Source of the DNA: Evernia prunastri
Taxonomy: Eukaryota; Ascomycota; Lecanoromycetes; Lecanorales; Parmeliaceae
Length of the DNA stretch: 64,000 nt
Assembly (NCBI GenBank): GCA_003184365.1
Contig: NKYR01000158.1
Span: 1 to 64,000, forward strand
Reading direction: 5' to 3'
Shown here: positions 24,398-37,500 of the stretch, one piece after another
How positions within the stretch are numbered: position 1 is the first letter of the stretch
Layout: the number at the start of each line of letters is the position of its first letter
Notes under the pieces: generated by a model
What the model was told of the DNA's origin: nothing
The model's input: the letters and a program-made list of their open reading frames with translations, nothing else
The model's database searches: none
Program-made: the position numbers and the translations under genes

Positions 24398-24669
24398 TGT
24401 CGATGATTCGTGTCAAGTCGACTTCGTCCGTTCCCAGGAGAATCAATTCTTTAGCTAGTCCATCAAGCTTGTCGTACTCAGCTCTGTCATCAGGATGTAG
24501 TTATAGATGTTGTACTTTCGTTCTATCGAGAACGTAGTTTCCGCCCTTCGCTTGCAATTTGGCTTTGGTAAGGGCGAACCATTTCTCGTAGTTGGTGGAG
24601 GAGAGAACAAGGATTCGATTGGATTTGAAGGTGTCCTCCGTAGTGGTAGTAAAGCGTGAATGTGACATG
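24398..24669 (-). pseudogene. Ty1/copia Gag N-terminal fragment with an in-frame stop
   Basis: Read on the minus strand from 24669: MSHSRFTTTTEDTFKSNRIL, then STNYEKWFALTKAKLQA, typical of the start of fungal copia Gag. It reaches a TAA after about 56 codons, then continues in frame (DDRAEYDKLDGLAKEL) to the N. The 3' part is missing. Only light mutation is seen, so it is younger than the surrounding relics. Confidence 0.75.
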
Positions 24670-24728
24670 GTGTATGAGGTACTGCCACAGGCAGATTTTG
24701 AATGCTACCACAGGTAGACTTGGGGGTG

Positions 24729-24977
24729 TGTTAATAACACGGTGCTACCACAGGTAGACTTTTCTCCACCACAGGTGGGCTGCAGGTAGCGACGGCGACG
24801 TGCAGGAGTGACAATGCAGCAGTAGTACTACCGGGCAATCATAACCCGTTGAATAATGAGGTACAATATGACTTGATTTATTACACTAAGGAGTAGGAAC
24901 ATCTATGGGCTACGAGAGATGGAAATACTTCCGCCAAGCCACTAACGGGGTAGGGCTGACTGCCACTATTTCCAACA
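24729..24977 (-). mobile_element. Copia-type 5' LTR (minus orientation)
   Basis: In minus orientation it begins TGTTGGAAATAG and ends TTATTAACA, followed 60 bp later by the Gag start codon. TG...CA ends and the classic copia TGTTGGAA start are visible. It contains repeated CTACCACAGG-type blocks. It interrupts the piggyBac relic: the ATATA at 24978-24982 may be one target-site copy, the other being lost beyond the N. Confidence 0.75.
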
Positions 24978-26441
24978 ATATATGTTAATAAACTCGGGAA
25001 TAGAAAGCTCTTTTCGAGTCTGATCTTCAAACATAGCTCTAAAAGTACGTGCATTTATGACTGTTTTTGCTGATCTTCGAGGAAGACGTTTCACTGTTTT
25101 CTGATCATTTGAGACATTGATTATAAATAATATCACATTTTAATCTTTTCAGCCAAATTGCATGACTTTTTTATTCTCTGATAGACTTTTATACAATTTT
25201 CCCCATTTCAGAGTCGAGTTTCACTTAATTCTAAGCTTCAGAATCCTCTCTTTCAGATTTCGACGTGACTCTATCTATTTTCGTTATATCTTGATATTTT
25301 TAGTAATCTCTAAATTCTCGCTTTTCGTAGTTGTGACACGCATAGTCTTAATTGCTCCGAATCCTTTATAATCAAGCTATAAAAACAATCAATCTTCCGA
25401 GAACAGATTGTCTAGTCATAGAATATAAAGATAATCTCTAGCAATATCGTCCTGAATCACCAAATCTAGAATAACAGCCTGAGTTTGATTGAATTTCAAG
25501 TCATTAGTTCAATAATCGTTCAAATCCTGAGATCTCTCGCCCCTATTGTCACGGTACGCCAAGACCTCTTTAGAGGCTACCGCCTGAATAGGCTTAGCGC
25601 GGCTATCTCCGCACATATCTGCCCTGCAGGCACATAGAATAATCAACAATCTTTCCACCACATATGAATATATGACATCCAGTCCTATTTCCTTGACACC
25701 TATTCTAACCTTTGACATAATATATTCAATCTAATACATAGCCCTGATTGATTAGAACCCAAATCTTGAAGCCCTCTGGTGTTAATTTGCTGAGAATATT
25801 CACAATCTTCTTGACACGTCTCATAAATCGCTGTATTGTCTCATCAATAGCTAGATATATACTCGCTTTTCAGTACTTTTTGAAGATCTGTCAAAGCGTA
25901 TCGCTTAGAGATTTCAATTTGTTAAATGTGCTTTTCTTTTGATCAGAAAATATGGACTTTGAGACATAAAGAAATCTGTCTATTTGTTGTCATCTTTTGA
26001 GATTAATATGCTTCAAAATCTACTCATAAACGACTCTCTTAAGAGAATCCGTATTTCAAAATTCTTTGATATCAGACTTCGAATGTAAATTCATTCAAAT
26101 GAATATCTCTAAATAAACTCGAAATTCTTTGACTGTAGCGAGAAATCAAGTACGTATCTCAGACTTTTCAGATCTTAAATACAAGAAAGTATACTCATTT
26201 GTATACTATACGAGTACTTTTAGAGTCTCTTCGCTAAAAAACAAGCTGAAAATAGCATAGAGATTATTGAGAGCAACGATAGCTGACAATTGATCCTGAC
26301 CATCAGAACATGACTTAATGATTTTCGTAGAAATGAACTTAGACAATAATCATGACTTTGAGAGAGATTCTTTTGAGGTCTTTGTGGGCTTTGAATCTTA
26401 TCTCACATGATCTAAATTATTTGACACCTTATTGCGAGACA
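24978..26441 (-). pseudogene. piggyBac-type transposase relic (DDE_Tnp_1_7)
   Basis: Degenerate minus-strand frame with several frameshifts and stops. Landmarks on the minus strand: start MSRNKVSNNLDHVR near 26441; LAIDETIQRF (about 25850-25820), matching the LSVDEAMI.F acidic motif; LTPEGFKIWVL (about 25785-25745), matching P.K..PEGFKIW; LDNLFSEDWLF (about 25420-25385), matching the second catalytic Asp region; and RKELSIPEFINIY at 25020-24980. These are in the right order and spacing for piggyBac transposases. Many Trp/Gln codons are changed to stops, as RIP would do. Truncated by the copia LTR. Confidence 0.75.
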
Positions 26442-26584
26442 TGATAGTGTTATTTGATAGTGTTATTTGGCTATTTGGAAGACGCGTTGTTTTGATGGTT
26501 TTTGGTAGTGGGGCTGTAAGGCTGAACCCCTGAATTTTGTGCCCTGCCAATCCGTGGGATACTAAGTTTATTCGTCTTAAAACG

Positions 26585-26894
26585 ATTTTAAGCATAAACA
26601 AAAAAAAAAATTATTTAGATATCTCTATAAAAAAATTCGTTCGAATCTTTAAAAATTATAAAATATTATTAATAACTTTTTTATTATTAAAGTCGCTAAG
26701 AAATATTTACGAAGATTTAATAATATATAACGTATTCGTTACACGAAATAGAGATAATAAGATAAGTCATTAAAATAAAATCAGACGTTTAAATGCGACT
26801 TTCTCGAGTTATTTCTCTTTTAATTATATTAATCATATTTATTAACAAGACTAATTTTATTATCAAGAAACTTATATGCTATAAATATAATATA
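26585..26894. mobile_element. RIP-degraded relic, unidentified
   Basis: AT-rich sequence with a RIP-like composition; it is contiguous with 27084 onward if the solo LTR between them is removed. No family was recognised. Confidence 0.4.
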
Positions 26895-27078
26895 TGTCAG
26901 GGACTTGACGTTTGATCAGAATGATGTCATGAATCAGGTTTGAATGGAATTCTACTATGAGGTTCTATGTAGAAGGAATGCTGTTCTAAGTACAAATGTG
27001 TGGGTGCGCTAGGCCTAGTCTGGTCTAGCGCCGTTCGCGGAGAAGCTTGGAGCGAAGGTAGACGCTGAGACCGTGACA
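26895..27078. mobile_element. Solo LTR, family B, with ATATA target duplication
   Basis: 184 bp with normal composition, beginning TGTCAGGGACTTGACG and ending ACCGTGACA. It is flanked by ATATA on both sides (26890-26894 and 27079-27083). It lies within RIP-mutated sequence and is itself unmutated. Confidence 0.85.
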
Positions 27079-27083
27079 ATATA

Positions 27084-30000
27084 ACTAATTATTTAAGACG
27101 AAATTATTCTCTATCGAAATTATTCTCTATCGAAATTATTCTCTATCGAAATTAAACGTTATTAATAAAAAGATTTTTTAGAAAGTAAAGATTCATACAA
27201 TAACTACAGACGACGAGAATATAATCGATTAAAATAATCTTGACGAAGTCGATAATTCTTTCGACTCGAAAAAAGAATAATCTCTTTCAAAATTACTATA
27301 GAAAATACTTTAGAAGTATACTTAGCGAAAACTTTAAATAATCGCTTAATACGACGATCGTTTAAAATATTTATTATACTATCGTCTTAGAAGAAGATAA
27401 TATAATTCGATAATTTTTTATTAATTTCGATTGTATTAAGATTTATATCGTGATTAATAAAGCTCTCGTATCGCGAATTTGCGAGTAATTATATTTATAA
27501 TCTCTTTTGCTATCTATATCGAAATCTCTAAAAAATTATAATAATAAATTATTTAAGAAATAGATAATTTATTATATACTATCGAATTTGAAAGTCGTCG
27601 ATTATAAAAAAGATACTTATTTTATGCTTATCGCTTTATTCACGATATTATTTTAAATAAATTATGAATAAATAAGTATAAAGTGCTACTAAATATATTA
27701 CTAAATAAGATGTTCTTCGTATTAGATCGTTATAATTATAACGACGATAAGACGTCTTCACTTAAGAATCTTGTCTTTCTATCGTTAATAGTATAAATCG
27801 AATCTAACGCTATTAAATCGAAAGTCTTAATATATTTTTCAAAAGATTTAGAAATATCTAAATCGTTTAAAAACGCTATGTTCGAAATTTTATTAAATCG
27901 TATATCGATTTCTAACGTTATACGTAACTTTATACTATCATCTTTATTTATCGTATCTTTATTTCTATAGACAATAGAAAGTGATTTTAATATCGACGAT
28001 TTTAATAATAATAATATATCGAAGATATCTAACGACTTGTCACTGAATATTTATAAAATAATTATTTCGACGTATTATAATCTCGCACGTAAGTAGAATT
28101 ATAAGTTATTTATATTGACGATAATTTTAAAAGCATCTTTCATATTTAATTCGCGCTTATCTAAAATTTATTCACGTAATAAGATTTATTTATATAAATT
28201 AAATATTAAATATAAGCGTTATTACGATAATTCTTCTTATTTAAATTCTTTATACGAATTCGAAACGTTATTAATAATCTCTTATATTTAGATTAATGAG
28301 TTTAAGATTCTTACTTTTAATTAGATTTAAGAAAAATTATTCGCGAAATATTATAACTTTACGAACGTCTTTAATAGAATTAAGATTAATAAATTATCAT
28401 TTTATCGCGTCTATAATTATAAGATAGAGCTTATTAATAAGAAAATACAAATCAAGCTTCCTCGGAATCGAATTTATTCTTTATTATATATAAATTAAAA
28501 TAAATAAATAAGTATTTAAATAAGAATTAAAAAAAAAACTTTATTATATTTAATTAAGTATCGTTTATTTATTTTATACTCTTCGTCGGAAAGTTAAATA
28601 AAAAACTTCGATTTTACGTAGACTATAAACGACTAAATACTATTATCAAAAGAAATCGTTATTTTATTTTATTAATAGACGAGATTTTGAAACGAATTTA
28701 GAAATATAAATATCTTATAAAATTTGATATTATAGTCGTATTCAATAAACTTCGCATATATTTTAATAATAAGAATTTTATTACTTTTGTTACTTTTTTA
28801 AAAATATATAAACATCGAATACTTTCCTTCGAATTAATAAACGATTCGATTATTTATTAATAATATATAAATAATATTCTTTTCGACTTTTTAAACGAGT
28901 TTTATTAAATTTATTTCGATAATATTTTTATTTATAGTAAGACGCGAAAGAAGTATATTAAATACGTTCGTATAATTCTTTAGAAGTTACGAAAGACGAA
29001 TTTATAAGTCGATATTTTTAAATGCGAGTTTAACGTATAAGAAATCAAATTTCTTAATCTTTCAATATTTATCAATAATATTCGAATAAATTCTATCAAG
29101 ATATAAATGATAATCGATTAATTTAAGTTTAAAACTCTCAAAGAGACGTAATCGTTTTTGAAATTTTATAACTTCTATCGACGATTTATTAAAAACTTCT
29201 TCAAAGTTATAAAATTATTCGTGAAATTATCGAAGAAGAAAATTATATTCGAGTGATTTATTATCTATTAAAAGATCTCTAAAACATTAAAATAAGCGAT
29301 TATTAATATATTAATTTTACGTTATTTTGATAGATTTAAATCAATTATATTAAAGATCGATTTTTTAGATTACGTTACTGATAATAATTCTCTTAGTATA
29401 ACGATAACGACGTTCTTTATCTCGTCGCGTTTTATAATAAAAATCTAACTTCTATCGAATATAACTATTAGATCTATAATAAAAAAAATTTGATAATTAT
29501 TTATTATTTCGAATATCGAAAATCAAAATTCAAATATATAGAAATTTTAATTAAAATCTTTATTAATTATAAGAGTCTTATATATTTTATTGAGAGACGA
29601 GATTTAAATCGATAACAGACTCGATATTTGAATAACCTTTTAAAATTTAATATTAAAATTATTTATCATTTAAATTTTTAGAATATTAAGATTAACGCGT
29701 TAGTTTATATAGTCAGATTTAATTTTTTTACTTTTGATAACGAGAGACTTTAATATTAATATAAAATAATTCTTATTTCTAATCGTTTAAAGCTAAACGA
29801 TACGAACTTGTTTATTTATAATATTTTCGAATCTATTTTTTATCGAGTTATTAACGTAAATAAATTTAACGAATTATACATTAAAATTCGTAACGCTATT
29901 ATCGACGAAATATTAAAATTTCGAAAAATTATTTTAGATAAATATTTAATTTATAACGAATTTTTCTTTTATAAAGATCGCTTATAAGTTTTTAAAGCGT

Positions 30001-31320
30001 CTTATTTAAAACTTATTCGCGAGACATATAATTAATTCGCTTCTAGATATTCTAAAATAACGCGTATTTATAAGTTATTAAAATAAGAATATTATTAAAA
30101 AGATATAAAGATTAACGTCGTTACGTTTATTCGTAATTATTACGTTTATTAAAGAATTAAAGCGTCTTATTAAAGATTAAATAATTTTTAAAACTCTTAT
30201 TTATATTATAGAAGAGATGATAAAATATTAATATAAACTTTATTATCGAATTATGGCTTTCGAACGATTTTAACGTAATTTATACTTTCATTAATTAATA
30301 TATTAAAAAAAGATATTATATTTTCTACGTAATAGATAAAGAAGATACTATCGTTGAAGAAATCGCTTAAATATTATTTAAAGAAAGCTTTCGTCTTCAC
30401 GATCTTTCGATCTTAATAATATTTAATCGAAAATTATAATTTATATTTATAATATAAAAAGTTCTATATAAACGACTCGATATTAAGATTAAGTTATTAA
30501 TTATCTTTTATTCTAAAATTAATAAATAAACGAAACACGTTAATTAGAATTTGAAACGTTATTTACGTATCTACTATAATCACATATAAGACGATTAAGC
30601 TAGATAGTTATCGATAATAGAATTCGCTAATAATAACGATATTTTCGTTTTAATAAATACAACTTCATTTTTATTAATAAAGAATTTAATTCTCGCATAA
30701 TTTTTAGTTTAAATATTACTTTTTATAATATAACGCGAAAACGTTTCGACGTCGTTTAAACGAAAGATATTATCGATAATATATAGCGAGTATTTAATTT
30801 TATTTATTAAAATATAAAAAATACTTAAACGATAATAATTACTTACGTTAATCCTTATCGACGCGACGTTATATTTAACGAAAATAATTTGATTTTTCTT
30901 AGTAATAAGAATATTATTATTAATTATTTATATAAGAAGCTTAATAATAAACGATTTAAATCGTTTTCGATTAAGTCTCTAATAAAATTTTTATATAGAC
31001 TAATTTTATTAAAGATTATAAAGATTTATAACGTCTTTTATTTTAAGCTTTTTATTCTCGCGATTATTAATTCTTTATTTGATTAAATCAATTCTAAATT
31101 TTTCGCGATTATCGTTAATAAAATCGAGAAATAAGAGATAAAAGATATATTTATATTTAAGACGTCTTAAAATCATCTTAAATTTAAAGTCAAACGAATA
31201 GATTTCGATGAAAATCTTAGATAATATAATATTAATTTAGATGAGTTTAATAATGTATAGAACGTAATAGAAGATTTTTATAGACGCTATTTTAATAACT
31301 CTCGCTGAGCGAATATAACG
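27084..31320 (+). pseudogene. Ty3/gypsy chromodomain retrotransposon, RIP-destroyed
   Basis: Plus-strand Pol relic. RT: YKRLNTIIKRNRYFILLIDE (about 28623-28690), corresponding to YR.LN..T.KNRYPLPLIDE, then KFD...FNK.RI and ..NIFIYSKTR (the YLDDILIYS region). RNase H and integrase follow. Near 31010-31060, YRLILLKIIKIYNVFYF matches the integrase C-terminal YRL.LP..MKIHNVFHVSLL motif. At about 31180-31300, KVKRIDFDENLR and VIEDFYRRYF fit a chromodomain, so this is a chromovirus. Stops replace most Trp and Gln codons, as expected from RIP. The 5' part (Gag) is not recognisable. A 16-bp unit (CGAAATTATTCTCTAT) is tandemly repeated about three times near 27097-27150. Confidence 0.8.
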
Positions 31321-32253
31321 CTAAGAACTCATATACGATTCGACTAATTATCGAATATACTGTTTTTTACTTCTTTTAATACTTAGTGAATTTTTAACTC
31401 ATTTCTTTTATCTTCTTTATATTTAATAACACTCGATTAATTTATTAATTGTATTGTAAACTACTCTCTTTTTTTTTATATTAATAATTTATAAGATAAT
31501 ATAAATTAATAATAGCTTAGATCGAGACTTTATAATTGACACATCTTATCTCATTTCACTTTATCGTATATCACTCTTTTAAGTTAATCTCGCGTGTTAT
31601 AATCTATTGATTAGTCGTATAATCACGTGCTTTTAATAAGTTCAGTCGTCTAATACGTAGTATATAAAAAATGTAATTATAGAGTCTTATTTTATAACTG
31701 CGATCGCCTAAAAAATTTCTGTCGTAAGATCTTCGCGAAAGTTCTATCAAAAATTTAAAATTTATATATAATCGATCGAAGACTTTTTAGAAAATATATA
31801 TTAAAAATTTATTTTATCGTTCTTTTCTTCTCGATTAATTTTAATTAATAATAATTATAAAATTTGATCTCGAAATCGATTCGTATATTTCGACGAATTA
31901 GAAGTCTTTATTTGCTCGATTTTCTCTTCGCTCGAAAAGTATTATCAAATAATCTTATATACTTCGTTATAATAAATTAGCTTTTAATTTATCATTTCAG
32001 TAATCTCTTATCGATTCTCTTTATTATTAAATTTTCTACACGCTATAATAATGAATTAACGACGATAAGTAATCGAGAGATTAGAGAACGAATATAATCG
32101 TCGTCATCGATATCGAAGAAAGATCGATAATTTTGATTGTTTTCTTTATTTCTTGATTTTCAGCGAGCATAGCGAGCGTGTTTTTAATATTATCGAGAGA
32201 ATCTATATTTATCTACAGCGATGAGAATATCGTTAGTTCGAGAAAGAAGATAG
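31321..32253. mobile_element. RIP-degraded relic, unidentified
   Basis: AT-rich with the same RIP composition. It could be the 3' end of the chromovirus or the end of another element. No protein motif was recognised. Confidence 0.4.
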
Positions 32254-32446
32254 TGTTACGATCGTACTCTAATTTCTATCAGAATTTCTCAGCATCTTCT
32301 TTCTTTATTTGACTTATAAAGCTTAGCGCGACTTAACAGAGACCTTCTTCTACATATTAGCCTTATATCATATAGATATTCGCTCCTTAGCTAGTTATCT
32401 TATTCAATATATCTACATTAATCTCATATCTATATCGATTCTGACA
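32254..32446. mobile_element. RIP-mutated LTR of family A
   Basis: Begins TGTTACGATCGTACTC and ends CGATTCTGACA. Throughout it aligns with LTR-A (TGTTACGGACGTACCC...GGTTCTGACA), including CTAGTTATCTTATTCAAT near the 3' end, with many C-to-T/G-to-A-type differences. It is therefore an older, RIPped copy of the family seen unmutated at 40178 and 43851. No matching 5-bp duplication was seen. Confidence 0.7.
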
Positions 32447-33925
32447 ATTATAAAACTCATAATATTAAAAATTACGATAAATTACGCTTTAAAGATATAA
32501 CTTTCAAATAATATTACGATCTACGAAAAGTCGAAGTACGTAAAAATTATAAAGTGGATTTTCAAGAAATATTCGCGAATTCAAAAGAATATTAAAAATA
32601 TTATTAATTTATCAAAAGCTTAATAGCTATAAATACTTATTATCACGAATTAATAGACTTTCTTCGCTAAACTTGAAAATAGAATCTATTCTTTTAAATC
32701 GAAAACACGTAAATTCGTCGATAAGAAGTTCGATAAAATATACGTTTAAAAAAAGATAAGTTAAATCAAGAGTCCTATATCTTTCGCTTTTTTTATCTTC
32801 GTGATATATAAAACGACTTACGTAAAATTCGAGAATTTTTCGATACGAAAAAAAAGAGTGATAATTAATATTAGAGAATTAAATAAAATTATATTATTTA
32901 ATAGTTGTTTACTTTCTTTATAAAACGATATCGTTATAATAATATAAAATTATATTTTTATAGCCATATTCGATTATAGTGAATAATTTTATCTCTTTTT
33001 CATAAAAAAGAATTATAAATAAAGATTTGTTATAATTTCTCATCGAGAATCTAAGTATTTTAATATCGTGATTATAAGTTTTAAGAATTTAATATCGTAC
33101 GTATATAAACGAATTTCTTTATCTCTATCCACATTACGTTAAACATTATACACTTCGATTATCATAAAATTATTTTTTAACTCTTTTTTTAATTAAAGAT
33201 TATTCTTAAATTCAAAAAATCGTATTTAATTATCTTATTAAAATAGAAAGTAAATTAACTTCGAATTTATTATTATAAAAGAAAGAGTATTTATTATCAA
33301 AGAAATAGAATTCTTAAATACTTTAAAGACGCTCGAGACTTACGTAAAAATAGCGAATTAATTACGTAAAAACGTAAAATACTTCGTTTAAATCTTCGAG
33401 TCTTTATAATATTTAAAAATTAAGTTATTAAAGCGTTTATCTACTTAGAAAAAACGACTCCGAAAAAATCATTTTAAAATAATAACTATTATATTTATAA
33501 AAGAGAAAATTAAAGCTTTTAATCTTTTTTAAAAGATATTAACTATTTAGATTTATCTTTATTACTACGATTATATATAAACTTAAATAAATTTAAAAAT
33601 ACGAATTCGAAATGATAATTTATTACGTATTCGAAGATTTTCTAATTTATGACGAATCTTAAAAAAATAACTTCGCTACGATTAAATACGTATTTCGATA
33701 ATTTTATATAAAGACGATACTTTAATAGCGCGCGAAGTATTTTATATATATATCTTTAATATATATTTTCAATCTTAGAGTAAATTAATACGTTATTTAA
33801 ATATATCACGTAAAAGACGTCAATATATAACTTAAATACTTTATTTATATAAGTTTAAAAGATTACGAAAGTATTTGCGAGATCGAAAGATATAATCTAA
33901 TATTTAAATTAATTATAGCGGCACT
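32447..33925 (+). pseudogene. Second Ty3/gypsy retrotransposon relic (RT region)
   Basis: Plus-strand RIPped RT: INIRELNKIILFNS (from about 32866), corresponding to VDIRGLNKIT.PDSYPLPLQ, then a block corresponding to a YI...D.SG.FHQF region, VIISHRES (TIVSHRGQ) and YVYKRISLSL. LETYVKIAN near 33330-33360 corresponds to LETYLGLTGWLRHYV. This RT subtype differs from the chromovirus at 28.6 kb. It starts right after the RIPped LTR-A copy, so LTR-A may be its LTR (inference). It is interrupted at 33930 by the fold-back element. Confidence 0.7.
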
Positions 33926-33929
33926 CCAT

Positions 33930-34545
33930 CGGAAAATCTGAAAAGTTTATCCTGAAATCGGATTTGCGCATCCTACGCATCCTGCGCATAGCGCTCATTC
34001 TGCGCATCGCAGAGCTAAGTTGCTTATTCTACGCATTTTCTGCTATACGCAGAGTAAGTAACTCCACATAAAATTGAGTAGACTATACGCAGAACAAGCA
34101 ACTCAGCTCTGCGCATAGCTTGCTATAAGCAAATTACTTTGAACGCGCAAAAACCTTTTTTTATTTTTTTATTTTCCAAGAATCTACGTAACGACGACAA
34201 GATTCTACAACGACAATTATTCACGCTCGTAAAAAACTAAGCTCATTAATATGAGTTTTATCTATATTTTTCACTGAACTAGATAGTTGACGTCGTACGA
34301 TCTTGTCGTGATAAAGTAAATAATCTAACTGTCGCAATCTTTGAGATTAATTGTATATAAATTTCGAAGTTGCTTTAGATGCGATGCGCAGAATAAGCAA
34401 CTTGGCTCTACTTACTCTACTTATTCTACTGTGAAGTTGCTTATTCTACGCATAGCAATTGACGTGGGCTCCTACTGCTTATTCTACGCATCCTGCGCAT
34501 TTCCTACGCATTTCTTGCTCATTTTTCAAATTCAGATTTGTCGAT
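33930..34545. mobile_element. Fold-back/MITE-like element rich in GCGCAT and ACGCAT
   Basis: Less AT-rich than its surroundings. Short blocks such as TGCGCAT, CTACGCAT, GCTTATTCTACGCA and their reverse complements occur many times. A left block at about 34003-34036 (AGAGCTAAGTTGCTTATTCT) is inverted at about 34378-34410. The outer ends share CATCG.N.AAATCTGAA in inverted orientation. It encodes nothing credible. It appears inserted into the second gypsy relic. Confidence 0.65.
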
Positions 34546-34559
34546 GTTATATTCGATGA

Positions 34560-37500
34560 TACGAATTATAAATATTTATCTTAATAGAATACTTCGCATA
34601 TATAAATCTTTTTAAAAAATTTAAAAGTAATAATAACGAATAATTATTTTTAATTATTATTTCGCTAGGTTTTCGATAATTAATATAGAATCGTAGCGAA
34701 TCGTTTACTTTTTTAACGAAAAGTATAAATTAATGAATTAAATTATTTAGAAATCGAATTTACTTCTTTTTAAGCGCGCTAATCAAATACTTTTCAACTA
34801 TTATAAACTTATTATACGATATATTATAGATTAAGAGTAGATTAATTAAATATTCTATTTAATTATGTGTGTTAAGATTATCAAAAAGTTTTTTCGAGAA
34901 GATCTTTAACACGTATTTTAATTTTTTAAAAATGTTAGACTTATTTAACTACGTAATATTGTATCGCGTCGTTTTCTCGTAATAAGCGTTATCGCTTATT
35001 GATAAAACTTGATATAAAATAACGATATACGTCTACTTTCGCTCGTATATCACTGTAACGCTTCTTTGAAGAATCGCAATAAATTTAAAACTACTTACGT
35101 TAATATATATTAAAATTAATATCATAAATTGAAAAATAATTGAGAATAAGATTATATTCTCGTACATTCACGATATACGTCCTTAAGATTCTCTTCTACT
35201 TTCTTTCTCGACTATCTATAAGATTAAATATAGAATTATAAATTTTATACGAAATTATCTAATAATTATTAATAACGTATATTATAATCGACACTTAATC
35301 GAAGTTAAAAATCTATACATCTTTAATAAAAGATTACGATATATATCACGATCGTTATAATGTATATGGATATAGTAGGTGTAAACGTGATAACTAAGAA
35401 CTATCGAAAATTCTACTCTCTAAATATATTGTTCGTTAAGTATATCTAGATCTAACTAGCTTCTTTCAGATCAAGTCTGATTAGATCATAGATCAGATTA
35501 TAATATTATCTCTCTCCGAAAAAGATTGATTTTTAGTCGATATTAACGCTAATAAGAAGTGTAAGTATTTTATTAGAAATAAAATAGTTAATTTGAGCAC
35601 TGAAAGTTATGCGAAAGTTATAAACGACTTAATTATTAACATATTAAAAACGATTAAGTAGATATTCGAGACGTTAATTAATATCGAAATGAAAATAAAA
35701 ACGTAGAAATTGAGTTAAAATAGACGATATCGTAGCGATATCGAAATGAAAATATCGAAGAATAAAAATCGAAGCGTTTCAGTCGATATCGACGTCGTAA
35801 TAAAATTGATTTTTTTTTATTAAGATAGTCTAGAATTTCGAATAGCGATATCGAAATAAAAATAAAAATATCGAAATAAAAGTAAAACGCGTTATTTTTA
35901 AGAATTCGAAAAAATGATGAAATTATTTTTTGATAATCACTAAGATAAAGCGATCGTCGATATAAAAATTAATCGCTCTTCGTAAGACGAATAATTTGAT
36001 ATTAAAATTCTTAGATCGTCGCGAAAGATGTCGATATTATTTAAAAATACTACGATCTCTATTTATATCGAAGTATAAGATTTAACATTTTTTAAATTGA
36101 TTATTAAGTAAAATAAACGATAAATCGTATTATTTTATTCGACGTTAAACCGTATTAAAACTTTAATTTTGATATTCGTTAGACTTCGCTCTTTTATTTA
36201 AATTTACTACTTTTTCTTTAAATTAACGAATTCGCTAAATAGTTCTTAAATAAATTTATTATCGTCGAATTAAATTTTTTTATACGATTTTCGCAATTTT
36301 TTAGATTACGACGAATTATTTAAAATTTGTAATATTTTTAATATATTTTAAGACTGAGAGAAATTCGTTAAGCGATCGATTAGTCTTAATTACGCGAGTT
36401 TTTTCGAAGATTTAAAATATTTAAACGCGATATCGAAATTCAAAGTCTAAGATTATTAAGATAAAAGTTTAATTTCGCGCGCGATATCGAGATTTAAAGT
36501 TTAAAATTATTAAAATAAAACGAGTACTTATACTTGCTGAATTGAATACGTTAATTAAAATAAAACTTATTTTTAAGAAAATACAAATTATCGTACGATT
36601 TAAAATTTGATTTATAATTTCGATAAATAATTATTTTAGTATATCTTAATTTAATGAAAGATTGTAGATCGAGTAGATATCTTTTAAATAGTAGAATTAT
36701 ATTAAACGATTAGTAATATATTTAATTTGACTAATTAAATACTATATCGTCAATATTTCTTTTTATTCTTTTTCGATTTTAATCGTCTTAAGTTTTATAT
36801 ATTCTTTATAATATTCGTATAGCTATAAGTTTATTTAGACGATAAATCTTAATTAATTTGAATTATCGATTATAACGATTATCGCTTTATAAGAAACGAA
36901 ATTTCTCGTTAAATTATTTTCTTTATTAAAATCAAGACGTTAATTCTTCTCTCAATTATTTATCTTTAATACTATTATCTAATACTTTTAAAAATTAGAT
37001 AATATTGTAAAAAAAGCGTAAAATTAAAAAAAAATTCGCTCGAGTTAATTAAGCGATAACTTTTAATTTAGATTTATTCGAGAAGTTATTAATTAAAGAT
37101 TAATCTATCTTAGTCGTATACTTGATTCGAGTTTAACTATATTCGCTTTTAAACGATTCGTCGATATTTAAATCGTTATAAACTTTTTTTATTAGAAAAT
37201 CGAACAAAGCTCGATAAAAAAGTAAGACGTCTTTTAATATTATCGTAGAGATTTGAATTTAAATACTTTTAAAGATAATCGTAAACTTTAAAAGTAAAGT
37301 TTAAAATATCGTCGATATTAAGATAAAATAATAAATTAAAGTTAGAAATAATAGATTAACGTTATAAATAAGAAAATAATGTGATGATTTGAGAGAGTTA
37401 TGAAATTGAATTAAAAGATTATAAAATTAAGTTAAAAGTTAATACTTTTCACTAACGCGTATTATTAAAATATTTACTTTATAAATCTTTTTTAAATTAA

